A stretch of 64,000 nt of DNA from JAGLOK01 sp963676355 (GTDB lineage: Bacteria; Bacillota; Clostridia; Christensenellales; UMGS416): the NCBI GenBank assembly GCA_963676355.1, contig OY781093.1, forward strand, positions 2,728,001 through 2,792,000, given 5' to 3'. Position 1 is the stretch's first letter. Each line of letters opens with the position of its first letter. A program made the translations under genes and the position numbers. Of the stretch, positions 44,331 to 52,530 are shown piece after piece. The notes beneath the pieces are model-generated. The model made no database searches, was not told the DNA's origin, and worked only from the letters and a program-made list of their open reading frames with translations.

Positions 44331-45482
44331 TTACAACCTGCTTTTAAAATCCTCATAACCGAATTCTTTTACGATTTCAATACCGCCGTCATCGGCAATG
44401 GCAATGGACGGCAGGTTTATTCCGTTAAATGTGTTGGTTTTAACCATCGAATAGATAGCCATATCGGTAAATATCAGCTTATCCCCTGCTTTAAGAGGCT
44501 CAGGAAAAGAATAATCGCCTACTACGTCTCCCGCAAGGCATGTCATTCCGCCTATTCTGTATGTGTATTCAAACTCGTTAGGCTGGCCAGAGCCTATTAT
44601 GTGCGGTCTGTACGGCATTTCGATTACGTCAGGCATGTGGCATGATGCGGATGAATCAATTATCGCAATATCCATTTCGTTGCGGATTATATCAAGCACA
44701 CTTACAGCCAAATATCCTGTGTTTAGCGCTATCGCCTCGCCCGGCTCTAGATATACCTGCACGTTATACTTTTCCTTGATGTGATTAACAACCCTCACCA
44801 AACGATCAATATCATAATCATCGCGCGTTATGTGATGCCCACCGCCGAAGTTCACCCACTTCATTCTGTCTAAATATTTACCATATTTTTCCTCAAATAC
44901 CTCAATTGTCCTCTCCAAGGCATCTGAGTTCTGCTCACAAAGCGTATGCAAATGTATGCCGTCGATTCCATCGAGCTTATCAGGTTCAAAGTTATCTTCG
45001 GTAACACCCAACCTTGAAAATCTGCTGCTGGGGTCATATATTTCATGCTCCAGCTCCGAATATTCGGGGTTTACTCGTATACCGCATTCGATATTTCTAT
45101 TGCTTTCTTTTACCTTTGACTTGTACTTTTGCCACTGAGAAAAAGAGTTGAACACAATATGGTCGGCAATCATGAGAATCTTCTCAAATTCATCATCCCT
45201 GTATGCGGGAGCGAATATATGAGTTTCCCCTCCCATCTCCTCATAGCCAAGACGCGCCTCATTTAGCGAGCTTGCGGTAGTCCCATACAAGGTTTTAGCA
45301 ATCTCGGGATAAAGCGAGTACATGGAAAAGCCCTTTTGCGCAAGAAGTATTTTGCAGCCGGTTCTTTCCTGCACATCGGAGAGTATCTCAAGATTCTTTT
45401 TTATAAGCCTGCGGTCGACAACAAAGCACGGCGTTTTCACAGTGCTAAAATCTATTGGAGGCTGTACATTTGTATTTGTCAT
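44331..45482 (-). CDS. nspC: Carboxynorspermidine/carboxyspermidine decarboxylase
   Basis: This PLP enzyme decarboxylates carboxyspermidine (or carboxynorspermidine) to spermidine (or norspermidine). The 383-residue protein has an alanine-racemase-like barrel with the PLP lysine in KILLAQKGFSMYSLYPEIA, the phosphate-binding glycines in MKWVNFGGGHHITRDDYD, the specificity phrase EPGEAIALNTGYL and the Cys of the active site in GGMTCLAGDVVGDYSFPEPL. It is the last gene of the polyamine block and follows the dehydrogenase gene at 209 nt, with a repeat element in between. Confidence 0.92.
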   Translation of the reverse strand: MTNTNVQPPIDFSTVKTPCFVVDRRLIKKNLEILSDVQERTGCKILLAQKGFSMYSLYPEIAKTLYGTTASSLNEARLGYEEMGGETHIFAPAYRDDEFEKILMIADHIVFNSFSQWQKYKSKVKESNRNIECGIRVNPEYSELEHEIYDPSSRFSRLGVTEDNFEPDKLDGIDGIHLHTLCEQNSDALERTIEVFEEKYGKYLDRMKWVNFGGGHHITRDDYDIDRLVRVVNHIKEKYNVQVYLEPGEAIALNTGYLAVSVLDIIRNEMDIAIIDSSASCHMPDVIEMPYRPHIIGSGQPNEFEYTYRIGGMTCLAGDVVGDYSFPEPLKAGDKLIFTDMAIYSMVKTNTFNGINLPSIAIADDGGIEIVKEFGYEDFKSRL

Positions 45483-45551
45483 ATTATATTTTCTTTTGCA
45501 TTTTGATTCAGAATAGTTTTATAGCCAAAAAACATTAATTCACTATTATAG

Positions 45552-45676
45552 AGAGTGCTCAAAATGTTTGTAAGACATCGTGAGATTAGGAAGCGGATGA
45601 GGGAGCTTATTAAAACATAAGTGACCGAAATCCGGTTGCTGATATCGCGTTGAAATTACATCATTTTGAGTGCTCT
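45552..45676. repeat. Copy 1 of a degenerate intergenic repeat
   Basis: The ends AGAGTGCTCAAAATG (45552-45566) and CATTTTGAGTGCTCT (45662-45676) can pair along 15 positions in the + strand RNA if two G-U pairs are allowed. The last 35 bases (45641-45675) match 26 of 35 positions of copy 3 (49389-49423). The middle shares ATGAGGG and ACCGAAAT with copy 2. It lies between two polyamine genes, just 3' of the dehydrogenase stop. Confidence 0.65.
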
Positions 45677-45691
45677 AATTTAGGCGCTCGG

Positions 45692-46891
45692 CTAGTCTAC
45701 AAGGGTAGGGTTGAAATCCTCATGCCAAGGCAATCCCTGCTTGTTCAACTGCTCCATGAACGGATCCGGATCAAACTCTTCAACATTATATACACCCGGG
45801 CGCTTCCACAAACCTTTAAGCACCATCATAGCGCCTATCATTGCAGGAACTCCCGTAGTATATGATATTGCCTGTGAGCCGACCTCGGCGTAGCATTCTT
45901 CATGCACACATACGTTATATACGTAGTAAGTCTTCGGCTGTCCATCCTTTGTGCCCTGAAAAATGCAACCGATATTGGTCTTGCCTTTTGTACGTGGACC
46001 TAGCGATGCAGGGTCAGGCAGAACAGCTTTTAAGAACTGCAAAGGCTGTATCATCTTGCCTTCATACTCAATAGGCTCGATAGAAGTCATTCCGACATTT
46101 TGCAGGACAGTCAGGTGATTTATATAATTCTGAGAAAAAGTCATCCAAAAACGGATGCGTTCAATCCCATTTATATTTAATGCGAGAGATTCAAGCTCTT
46201 CGTGGTGCAAAAGATACATATCCTTCTCACCTATCTGTGGGAAATCATACACACGCTTTATCTCAAGCGGCTCTGTTTCAACCCATTCGCCATTTTCGAT
46301 ATAGCTGCCCTTAGCGGTTATCTCGCGTATGTTTATCTCTGGATTAAAGTTTGTAGCAAAAGGATAGCCATGGTCACCAGCGTTGGCATCCAAGATATCT
46401 ATCTGATGTACCTCATCAAAATAGTGCTTTTGTGCGTAAGCCGAGAAAACCCCGGTCACACCCGGATCAAAACCACTGCCCAGCACCGCTGTGATGCCCG
46501 CTTTTTCAAACTTCTCTTTATATGCCCACTGCCACTTATACTCAAACTTCGGTATTTCCGGCGGTTCGTAGTTTGCTGTGTCCAGATAATCCGTTTTTGT
46601 GGCAAGGCACGCATCCATTATGGTCAAATCCTGATATGGAAGCGCAACGTTTATGACGATATCAGGCTTAAAGCTTTCAATTAAGTCGATAACTTCCTGC
46701 GTGACATCAGCATCTACCTTCGCGGTTTGTATGATGGTTTTTCCGCCGTCCAACACCTTTTTCATCGCGTCGCACTTGGACTTTGTCCTTGACGCTATCA
46801 TTATTTCCTCAAAAACATCAGGATTTTGGCAGCACTTATGTACAACTACATTGGCTACTCCGCCCGCGCCTATAATCAAAGCTTTTCCCAT
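45692..46891 (-). CDS. Carboxynorspermidine/carboxyspermidine dehydrogenase (saccharopine dehydrogenase family)
   Basis: The enzyme condenses putrescine (or diaminopropane) with aspartate-semialdehyde and reduces the product with NADPH to carboxyspermidine. The 399-residue protein opens with the Rossmann motif ALIIGAGGVANVVVHKCCQN. It continues with INVALPYQDLTIMDACLATK, YLDTANYEPPE, GSGFDPGVTGVFSAYAQKHY and SYTTGVPAMIGAMMVLKGLW, which separate the carboxynorspermidine branch from saccharopine reductases. The start at 46891 follows ATGGAG, and two perfect hairpins lie in its leader. The neighbouring decarboxylase completes the step to spermidine. Confidence 0.92.
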   Translation of the reverse strand: MGKALIIGAGGVANVVVHKCCQNPDVFEEIMIASRTKSKCDAMKKVLDGGKTIIQTAKVDADVTQEVIDLIESFKPDIVINVALPYQDLTIMDACLATKTDYLDTANYEPPEIPKFEYKWQWAYKEKFEKAGITAVLGSGFDPGVTGVFSAYAQKHYFDEVHQIDILDANAGDHGYPFATNFNPEINIREITAKGSYIENGEWVETEPLEIKRVYDFPQIGEKDMYLLHHEELESLALNINGIERIRFWMTFSQNYINHLTVLQNVGMTSIEPIEYEGKMIQPLQFLKAVLPDPASLGPRTKGKTNIGCIFQGTKDGQPKTYYVYNVCVHEECYAEVGSQAISYTTGVPAMIGAMMVLKGLWKRPGVYNVEEFDPDPFMEQLNKQGLPWHEDFNPTLVD

Positions 46892-46910
46892 ACTTTACTC
46901 CATTTCGTTA

Positions 46911-46991
46911 TTCGCTTCAAATAAAATGAATTTGAAGCGAAAGTCTTACGAATTGAAAAAACTCGCTCTGCTCGTGCTTTTTTTCAATTCG
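46911..46991 (-). promoter_or_regulatory. Two perfect inverted repeats in the leader of the dehydrogenase gene
   Basis: A 12-bp stem (46911-46922 with 46930-46941, 7-nt loop) lies 20 nt before the start codon. A 13-bp stem (46949-46961 with 46979-46991, 17-nt loop) lies just upstream of it. Both can form in the RNA of the dehydrogenase gene. No long T-run follows either, so they are not standard terminators. They could regulate translation or RNA stability; this is an inference. Confidence 0.5.
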
Positions 46992-47026
46992 CGCTTTTTT
47001 CGTTTCTTTATCTTAACATAGTATAA

Positions 47027-47051
47027 CATTTACTGCACATGTCCGTAAATG
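47027..47051. repeat. 25-bp near-palindromic direct repeat, left copy
   Basis: This element is identical at 24 of 25 positions to 48068-48092. It has arms CATTTAC and GTAAATG around a CACATGT-type centre. The two copies flank the unknown gene 47059-47835 and copy 2 of the intergenic repeat. Confidence 0.75.
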
Positions 47052-47058
47052 TTTCAAT

Positions 47059-47835
47059 CTAAATAATTTTGCTGAATAATTCAATATCTCTAAAAATAAT
47101 TTTTATTTCTAGGTTATCATCGAGTATAATATTCAGCTCCTTCCAATCATCACCTATTTGTTTTATTCCGCCGCCTTTTCTTGGATTATCTCCATTTAGC
47201 TCAATAACCTTTTTCAATGAATGTTTTATTAGATCAGTGTTAGATTTTACATTAATATCAGAAATCCAACTTTCATCCCATTGTCCAATATATGAAATCC
47301 CTAAATGATTTTTACAAAGTATTGTTAAAGGTTTACTTTCAGGACTCTCAAATTCAATAGTAATAGTAATAACATCATAGTCTATATTTATTGATTCAAG
47401 CGTCCATCCATCCCAATATTTTTCGTTAATCTTATAAATGTATTCATCATTCATACCATCAAATATTTGATACCTATTTATAGTATCTTGAGTTGGGTTT
47501 TTCTGTACTAATTCTATGCTGTCATAGACTGTAGTAGACTCTGTCGTTAATGGAATACCAACAAGAGATGACAGAAAGCCATTTTTCATTAAAATACGGA
47601 ATTTTACCTGTTCTATTCCTTTGATAAATCCAGAAACTCCACCAAATGGCTTTATACTTTCTTTTAAACGCAATTTTTCATCATCTATATGAAAGACCGT
47701 GAAATAGCTGCTACCTATAAAATTTCTAGAAATAGATTCAGCTACATCATATTGTTTTCTTAGCCTAACCGAAATTTCATCATCACCGCTTAATAAGAGA
47801 TTCATTACCTTTTTTTCAAACTCTTCACATGTCAT
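47059..47835 (-). CDS. Unknown AT-rich protein lying between direct repeats
   Basis: I do not recognise this 258-residue protein. It has no signal peptide and no membrane segment. It seems to consist of two beta-rich halves: residues about 30-135 (SYFTVFHIDDEKLRLKES and FRILMKNGFLSSLVGIPLT) and about 150-258 (IDYDVITITIEFESPESKPL and NIILDDNLEIKIIFRDIELF). The base composition is more AT-rich than in the polyamine genes on either side. The start lacks a strong ribosome-binding site (AAGGAGAC lies about 10 nt upstream and may serve). Its placement in a 1.0-kb stretch bounded by a 25-bp direct repeat suggests an inserted cassette. Confidence 0.65.
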   Translation of the reverse strand: MTCEEFEKKVMNLLLSGDDEISVRLRKQYDVAESISRNFIGSSYFTVFHIDDEKLRLKESIKPFGGVSGFIKGIEQVKFRILMKNGFLSSLVGIPLTTESTTVYDSIELVQKNPTQDTINRYQIFDGMNDEYIYKINEKYWDGWTLESINIDYDVITITIEFESPESKPLTILCKNHLGISYIGQWDESWISDINVKSNTDLIKHSLKKVIELNGDNPRKGGGIKQIGDDWKELNIILDDNLEIKIIFRDIELFSKII

Positions 47836-47918
47836 TTAGGCTGTCTCCTTAACTACAATTAAATCAGTTTCATACTATCATAATATCCTTATAGTGGAAA
47901 GCATCTCATAGATAAATA

Positions 47919-48056
47919 GCACTCAAGCTAGAGTACATAAATGTGGCTAGACCGGGTGAGGGCAATGAGTATATGAGGGCGCGCGCGTATCTAGTTATAC
48001 GCAACCGAAATTCACTGCGTTGTCATCGACAGAAATAGCGGCGCTTTTAGGCACTC
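47919..48056. repeat. Copy 2 of the degenerate intergenic repeat
   Basis: It begins with GCACTCAAGCTAGAGTAC, like copy 3 (GCACTCAAGATAGAGTGC), has ATGAGGG and ACCGAAAT in the same order as copy 1, and ends in CTTTTAGGCACTC. It lies 3' of the DegV gene. The rest of the gene-free stretch 47836-48203 holds only this element, the right copy of the 25-bp direct repeat and AT-rich DNA. On the minus strand the first 18 bases form a weak terminator-like hairpin. Confidence 0.55.
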
Positions 48057-48067
48057 ATCAATATAAG

Positions 48068-48092
48068 CATTTACGGCACATGTCCGTAAATG
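48068..48092. repeat. 25-bp near-palindromic direct repeat, right copy
   Basis: This is the better-preserved copy, with 9-bp arms CATTTACGG and CCGTAAATG around CACATGT. It matches the copy at 47027-47051 in the same orientation. Confidence 0.75.
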
Positions 48093-48203
48093 TTTTTAGA
48101 TTTTATACTAAAACAGCTCACTAAATTAAATAAATTATTTTTTCTGTGGAATTCGTACTTAACGTAAAAGTTATTACACTACCACCGGAAACAAATAACT
48201 TAT

Positions 48204-49127
48204 CTATTTTCTTATGTTTTCTATCTTTGAAGCTATTTCGTTAAAAACTTTGCTATGTGTTTTTGGATTTTCTATAAAGTACATACTTACTCCGCCCAGT
48301 CCTACATGAGTTCCTACTGTTGCTCCCATTTGCATTATATATATGTCACCAGTAAACTCGGTGTTTTTAATAATAAGGCTTTTCAAATTCTCAGCATATA
48401 ATATATCTGAAGTGTATCCAATGATTATAAAATCAGTAAGGTCATAATTTACTCTCTTAATAAATTCATTTACATAATAACTAAGAACTTTTTTATGTCC
48501 CCTTCTTTTTGCAACAATACTTCCTGTACCATTTTTCATTGTCATAATAGGCTCTACATTTAATATTTTGCCAATAATAGCACTGGTATTTGAAAGACGT
48601 CCGCTTTTCAAAAGATTATCAAGATCACCTACTGATAGAAAATGTTTTACATTTAACTTCTGCTTTTCATTGAAATCAACAAGCTCTTCGTAGCTTGCCC
48701 CCTGCTGTGCCATCATTGCAGTTTTCATAACAAGATAACCACTTCCATGACTCATTGATTTTGAATCAACAATATGTATTCGTACATCACTAAGGTCATT
48801 TTTTTCAAAAAACATCTCTTTTGCTATATTTGCAGATTGATTAACTGCACTTGTTCCGCTTGACATTGTTATTACTATAAAATCTTTTATACCATTTTTA
48901 ACATCTTCATTAAAAATTGTTATAAAAGCATCAGGACTTGGCGAGCCCGTTGTAGGAAGGTTTTCTAATGAGCTAAGTTGTGCATAAAGTTCATCAGGGG
49001 TTATATCAATATAGTCAATATAGGTTTTATCCTTAATTGTTATCGACAAAGGTACAATCTTCAAGTCATATTTTTTGATAATTTCACTTGTCAGGTTGCA
49101 TGTGGAGTCTGCAATTATTCTTATCAT
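48204..49127 (-). CDS. DegV family protein
   Basis: DegV (FakB-like) proteins bind fatty acids and present them to the fatty-acid kinase FakA. The 307-residue protein has the family blocks IADSTCNLTSEIIKKYDLKIVPLSI, LPTTGSPSPDAFITIF, VITMSSGTSAVNQSANIA, RIHIVDSKSMSHGSGYLVMKTA and GATVGTHVGLGGVSMYFI. The gene is AT-rich and stands between agmatinase and the unknown cassette gene, with no evident link to polyamines. No fakA is in the window. Confidence 0.92.
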   Translation of the reverse strand: MIRIIADSTCNLTSEIIKKYDLKIVPLSITIKDKTYIDYIDITPDELYAQLSSLENLPTTGSPSPDAFITIFNEDVKNGIKDFIVITMSSGTSAVNQSANIAKEMFFEKNDLSDVRIHIVDSKSMSHGSGYLVMKTAMMAQQGASYEELVDFNEKQKLNVKHFLSVGDLDNLLKSGRLSNTSAIIGKILNVEPIMTMKNGTGSIVAKRRGHKKVLSYYVNEFIKRVNYDLTDFIIIGYTSDILYAENLKSLIIKNTEFTGDIYIMQMGATVGTHVGLGGVSMYFIENPKTHSKVFNEIASKIENIRK

Positions 49128-49321
49128 GATATTTTACCTTTAATTCGTTTCTATCTTATTGTTTAACTATTACTCAGATTCTTTGTTTGCTAAAATTAGT
49201 CGTCAACTATAGAGCTATTCACAGATAATCTAGCTAATACAATTGGATTATACCATATTTAACATATGTTTTACTTTGTAATATAATATCCACCATTTAT
49301 TATAATCCTAATGGAAAGCGT

Positions 49322-49423
49322 TTATAAATAAAAAGCACTCAAGATAGAGTGCACAAAACGCCTTGATGCTTTATGAAATGCGTTTGTGGATATCACGGCA
49401 AAATTGCATCAATTCAGGTGCTC
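49322..49423 (-). repeat. Copy 3 of the intergenic repeat, including the agmatinase terminator
   Basis: The element carries GCACTC-(6 nt)-GAGTGC (49335-49352). On the minus strand this hairpin is followed by TTTTTATTTAT, a good intrinsic terminator for the agmatinase gene. The other end (49389-49423) is the 35-base core shared with copy 1. The last two codons and stop of agmatinase fall inside this core. Confidence 0.7.
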
Positions 49424-50268
49424 ATCAACAAAAGCATCTCGCGAAGAATTTTACATGCAACTGCAGTAGAAACCCCACTGCTATCATAATCCGGAGCAAG
49501 CTCCACTATGTCTGCCCCAACGATATTCATTCCTTCAAGTGACAACAGGCTATCCAACAGTTCTTTAAATGTTACGCCACCCGGTTCGGGAGTTCCCGTG
49601 CCACGGAAAGCGGACGGATCAAGCACATCAAGATCAAGCGTCACGTATACAGGTGCATCACCAATAGCTTTTGCTGCCTTTTCAACATTGCACAATTCAA
49701 ATCTACACATATGAGTATTTTCTTTTGCAAAATCAAACTCAGCTTTTGTACCCGATCGTATTCCAAACTGCCACATCTTGCCGTTACCAAGCTTTTCATG
49801 CACTCGTCGCATTACAGTCGCGTGGCTTAATTTCTCACCAAGATAATCATCACGCAAGTCGGCATGCGCATCAAAATGCAGTATATGCATATCAGGGTAT
49901 TTTTCGAGATAGCTTTCAATAACAGGCAGGCTAACTAAATGCTCGCCACCCAAAACGACGGTTTTTTTACCATCTTCTAGCATCGCATCGGTTTCGGTTC
50001 GTATCATATCAAGCACTTTTTTGGTGTTTCCGAAAGGAAATGTAATTTCTCCTACATCGCAGAATGCATAGTCTGCCATATCCTTGTCCTGATATGGGCT
50101 GTATGTCTCAAATCCGTCCATGTTTTCTCGTATCGCTTGTGGACCAAACCGTGATCCGGGTCTAAAGGATGCAGTTCCATCAAATGGCGCCCCAAAAACA
50201 ACAGCTGTTGCTTCTCTATATTCGCTAAAAATGCCTTCGCATTTAATCGTATCGTTATCTTTTAGCAT
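49414..50268 (-). CDS. speB: Agmatinase
   Basis: Agmatinase hydrolyses agmatine to putrescine and urea. The 284-residue protein has the three ureohydrolase metal-binding motifs: VVLGGEHLVSLPV, LHFDAHADLRDDYLGEKLSH and VTLDLDVLDPSAFRGTGTPEPGG. The N-terminal phrase FGAPFDGTASFRPGSRFGPQAIRE is typical of agmatinases. The start has AGGAGG upstream. It follows speA at 122 nt and so probably acts on its product. Its final Ser-Thr-stop lies within an intergenic repeat element, so the present C-terminus was probably set by insertion of that element. Confidence 0.93.
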   Translation of the reverse strand: MLKDNDTIKCEGIFSEYREATAVVFGAPFDGTASFRPGSRFGPQAIRENMDGFETYSPYQDKDMADYAFCDVGEITFPFGNTKKVLDMIRTETDAMLEDGKKTVVLGGEHLVSLPVIESYLEKYPDMHILHFDAHADLRDDYLGEKLSHATVMRRVHEKLGNGKMWQFGIRSGTKAEFDFAKENTHMCRFELCNVEKAAKAIGDAPVYVTLDLDVLDPSAFRGTGTPEPGGVTFKELLDSLLSLEGMNIVGADIVELAPDYDSSGVSTAVACKILREMLLLMST

Positions 50269-50390
50269 TGTAACCTCCTAAACAGGTCCAACAATAAGGT
50301 TTTAAAAAACCACATGGCATTTTCTAAACTCACTTAATTCACTCACAATGCGAATCTGGATTTTACACCAAAATCACACCATTTAAATTT

Positions 50391-52310
50391 TTAACGTTCG
50401 TAGTAGGTATATCCTCGCAAGCCATCATCATACGCGCCAACTATCTCACGGCGCTCTTTTGCTGAGATGAGTCCATCATCTACTGCTCTTTCGGCTTTTC
50501 TTCTAAACCTCGTGCGCATTTCTTTTGGATCATATTCCACATAAGATAAAACGTCTTCCACGCTGTCGCCGTGTATTTCATTCATCAGCTTAAACTTGCC
50601 ATCTTTTAATATCTTTACACTAACAACATTAGTGTCCCCAAACAGGTTGTGCAAATCACCAAGGGTTTCCTGATAGCCGCCTACTAGGAAAACTCCTATG
50701 TAATAATCCTCATTATCTTTCACCTCATGGAGCGGCAAAGTGCTTGCAACATCATGTAGATCTATAAATCTATCAATCTTGCCATCGCAGTCACATGTTA
50801 TATCCGCCAAGATAGCATCACGGCTAGGCAACTCCTTTAGCCTTTGAAGAGGCATTATTGGAAAGAGTTGTTCAATAGCCCAGCTGTCAGGCAACGACTG
50901 GAACAGCGAAAAATTGCAATAATAAGTGTCAGATATTACTTCACCAATCTTTTCAAGCTCAGCAGGAACAAACTTTAGTTCACGCTTAAGCTTTGCAATT
51001 TCCTTTATAGTTTGCCAGAAAATCTGTTCTGCAAATGCGCGCTCGCGCAAAGAAAGTTTTCCGTGTATAAACCATCCACGTGCTTCATCCCTGTAATATA
51101 AGGCGTCGTTATAACATTCCTGTATGTTTTTCACCGAAAGCGCTTTGTACACATAGTGTAGATTCTTAGTAGGATCAGGTGCATCTTCCGGCAATGAATC
51201 CGGTATATCAAAATCCTGATACTGCGCAACATGCAAAACATTAAACACTAGCATAGAATAATATGCTACAAGAGCTCTGCCCGACTCTGTTACAATCGTT
51301 GGATGCGCTACACCGTTTTTGTCCAGAACGCTCATAACCGCTTCCACCACGTCTGCGCAATATTCTTGAACGGTATAGTTTCTGGAGTTTGCAAAATTGG
51401 TGTGTGATCCGTCATAGTCAACTGCCAAACCGCCGCCTAAGTCCAGATATTCCATTGGAGCGCCTTCTTTAACAAGCTCCGCATACACCTGTGTCGCTTC
51501 AAGCACTGCTGAGCGAATGTCACGGATATTTGGTATCTGTGATCCCAAGTGATAATGCATTAGTTTTAAACAATCAAGCATTTCTTTTTCTTTAAGATAG
51601 TCAACAACATCAATCGCTTGCGACATATTCATGCCAAATATAGACCGATCGCCGCCGGATTCTGTCCAGTATCCTCCCGCTTTTGACGAGAGCTTTATTC
51701 TAAGTCCTATATTGGGCTTTACATCCAGTGCTTTTGCTCGCTCAATTAAAAGCTCCAATTCTCCTGGAATTTCTATGACAAAAAAGCACTTAAATCCGAG
51801 TTTTACAGCATAAAGCCCTAGGTCTATAAATTCTTCATCCTTATAACCGTTGCATATAAGACACGACTCTTTGTCGTTTATATAGGAAAGTGCCGCCACA
51901 AGTTCCGCTTTGGATCCCACTTCCAGTCCATGGTGATATTTTTTCCCGAATTTTGTGACTTCGTGTATCACCTGTTGCTGTTGATTAACCTTTATGGGAT
52001 ATACACCCTGATATTTTCCTTTATAGCCAAGTGTTTTCATGGCCGCACCAAATGATTCATTAAGGAATGTTATCTGCGAATCCAAAAGATTTTCAAAGCG
52101 CAAAACAACTGGCATATTAAATCCACGCTCTTTTATTCCCTCAATAATCTCAGGAATACTGACTGCTAAATCACTGCCGCCTTTTTTAGGAGAAACCGTT
52201 GCCTCTCCTTTGTTATTTATACCAAAATATCCGGCTCCCCAGTTTTTCACACCATAGAGCTCTTCGGATTTTGCTTTTGTCCATCTATCCAAAACATCAA
52301 TGTTGTTCAT
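50391..52310 (-). CDS. speA: Biosynthetic arginine decarboxylase
   Basis: The enzyme decarboxylates arginine to agmatine with PLP and Mg2+. The 639-residue protein is the long SpeA type with an alanine-racemase fold. Visible are the PLP Lys in KYQGVYPIKVNQQQQVIHEV, the phosphate loop in MEYLDLGGGLAVDYDGSHT, TESGRALVAYYSMLVFNVLH and the late phrase CDCDGKIDRFIDLHDV carrying the active-site Cys. The C-terminal helical domain ends KEMRTRFRRKAERAVDDGLI. It is the head of the polyamine block on the minus strand, followed by agmatinase. Confidence 0.95.
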   Translation of the reverse strand: MNNIDVLDRWTKAKSEELYGVKNWGAGYFGINNKGEATVSPKKGGSDLAVSIPEIIEGIKERGFNMPVVLRFENLLDSQITFLNESFGAAMKTLGYKGKYQGVYPIKVNQQQQVIHEVTKFGKKYHHGLEVGSKAELVAALSYINDKESCLICNGYKDEEFIDLGLYAVKLGFKCFFVIEIPGELELLIERAKALDVKPNIGLRIKLSSKAGGYWTESGGDRSIFGMNMSQAIDVVDYLKEKEMLDCLKLMHYHLGSQIPNIRDIRSAVLEATQVYAELVKEGAPMEYLDLGGGLAVDYDGSHTNFANSRNYTVQEYCADVVEAVMSVLDKNGVAHPTIVTESGRALVAYYSMLVFNVLHVAQYQDFDIPDSLPEDAPDPTKNLHYVYKALSVKNIQECYNDALYYRDEARGWFIHGKLSLRERAFAEQIFWQTIKEIAKLKRELKFVPAELEKIGEVISDTYYCNFSLFQSLPDSWAIEQLFPIMPLQRLKELPSRDAILADITCDCDGKIDRFIDLHDVASTLPLHEVKDNEDYYIGVFLVGGYQETLGDLHNLFGDTNVVSVKILKDGKFKLMNEIHGDSVEDVLSYVEYDPKEMRTRFRRKAERAVDDGLISAKERREIVGAYDDGLRGYTYYER

Positions 52311-52530
52311 TTATACGCCTTTCTCAACAAAATATAAAATTATTTGTCAATGATATTAAATCATACGTTATTAACATTTGCAATATTCTGCGTTGTAAAT
52401 TTTACATACTGTTTTTGTATGGTAAATACTCTATAAAGGAAAGCTCTCCACTAATAAAATTCATTTGAACTTACAATAATATTCAATATATATTATAATG
52501 TAATCAGCTAATATTTACGGAGGCTGCACC

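Noticed and set aside
46202..46684. 160-codon + strand open frame
   Set aside because: It lies antisense to the carboxyspermidine dehydrogenase gene, whose motifs are unambiguous.
45692..46891. Reading the dehydrogenase as a lysine-pathway saccharopine reductase
   Set aside because: The neighbouring carboxyspermidine decarboxylase and the arginine decarboxylase/agmatinase genes, and the sequence style of the protein, fit the polyamine enzyme better.
47027..49423. Possible CRISPR array in the repeat-containing region
   Set aside because: The repeats are only two or three, unevenly spaced and degenerate, with genes between them; there are no regular spacers or cas genes.
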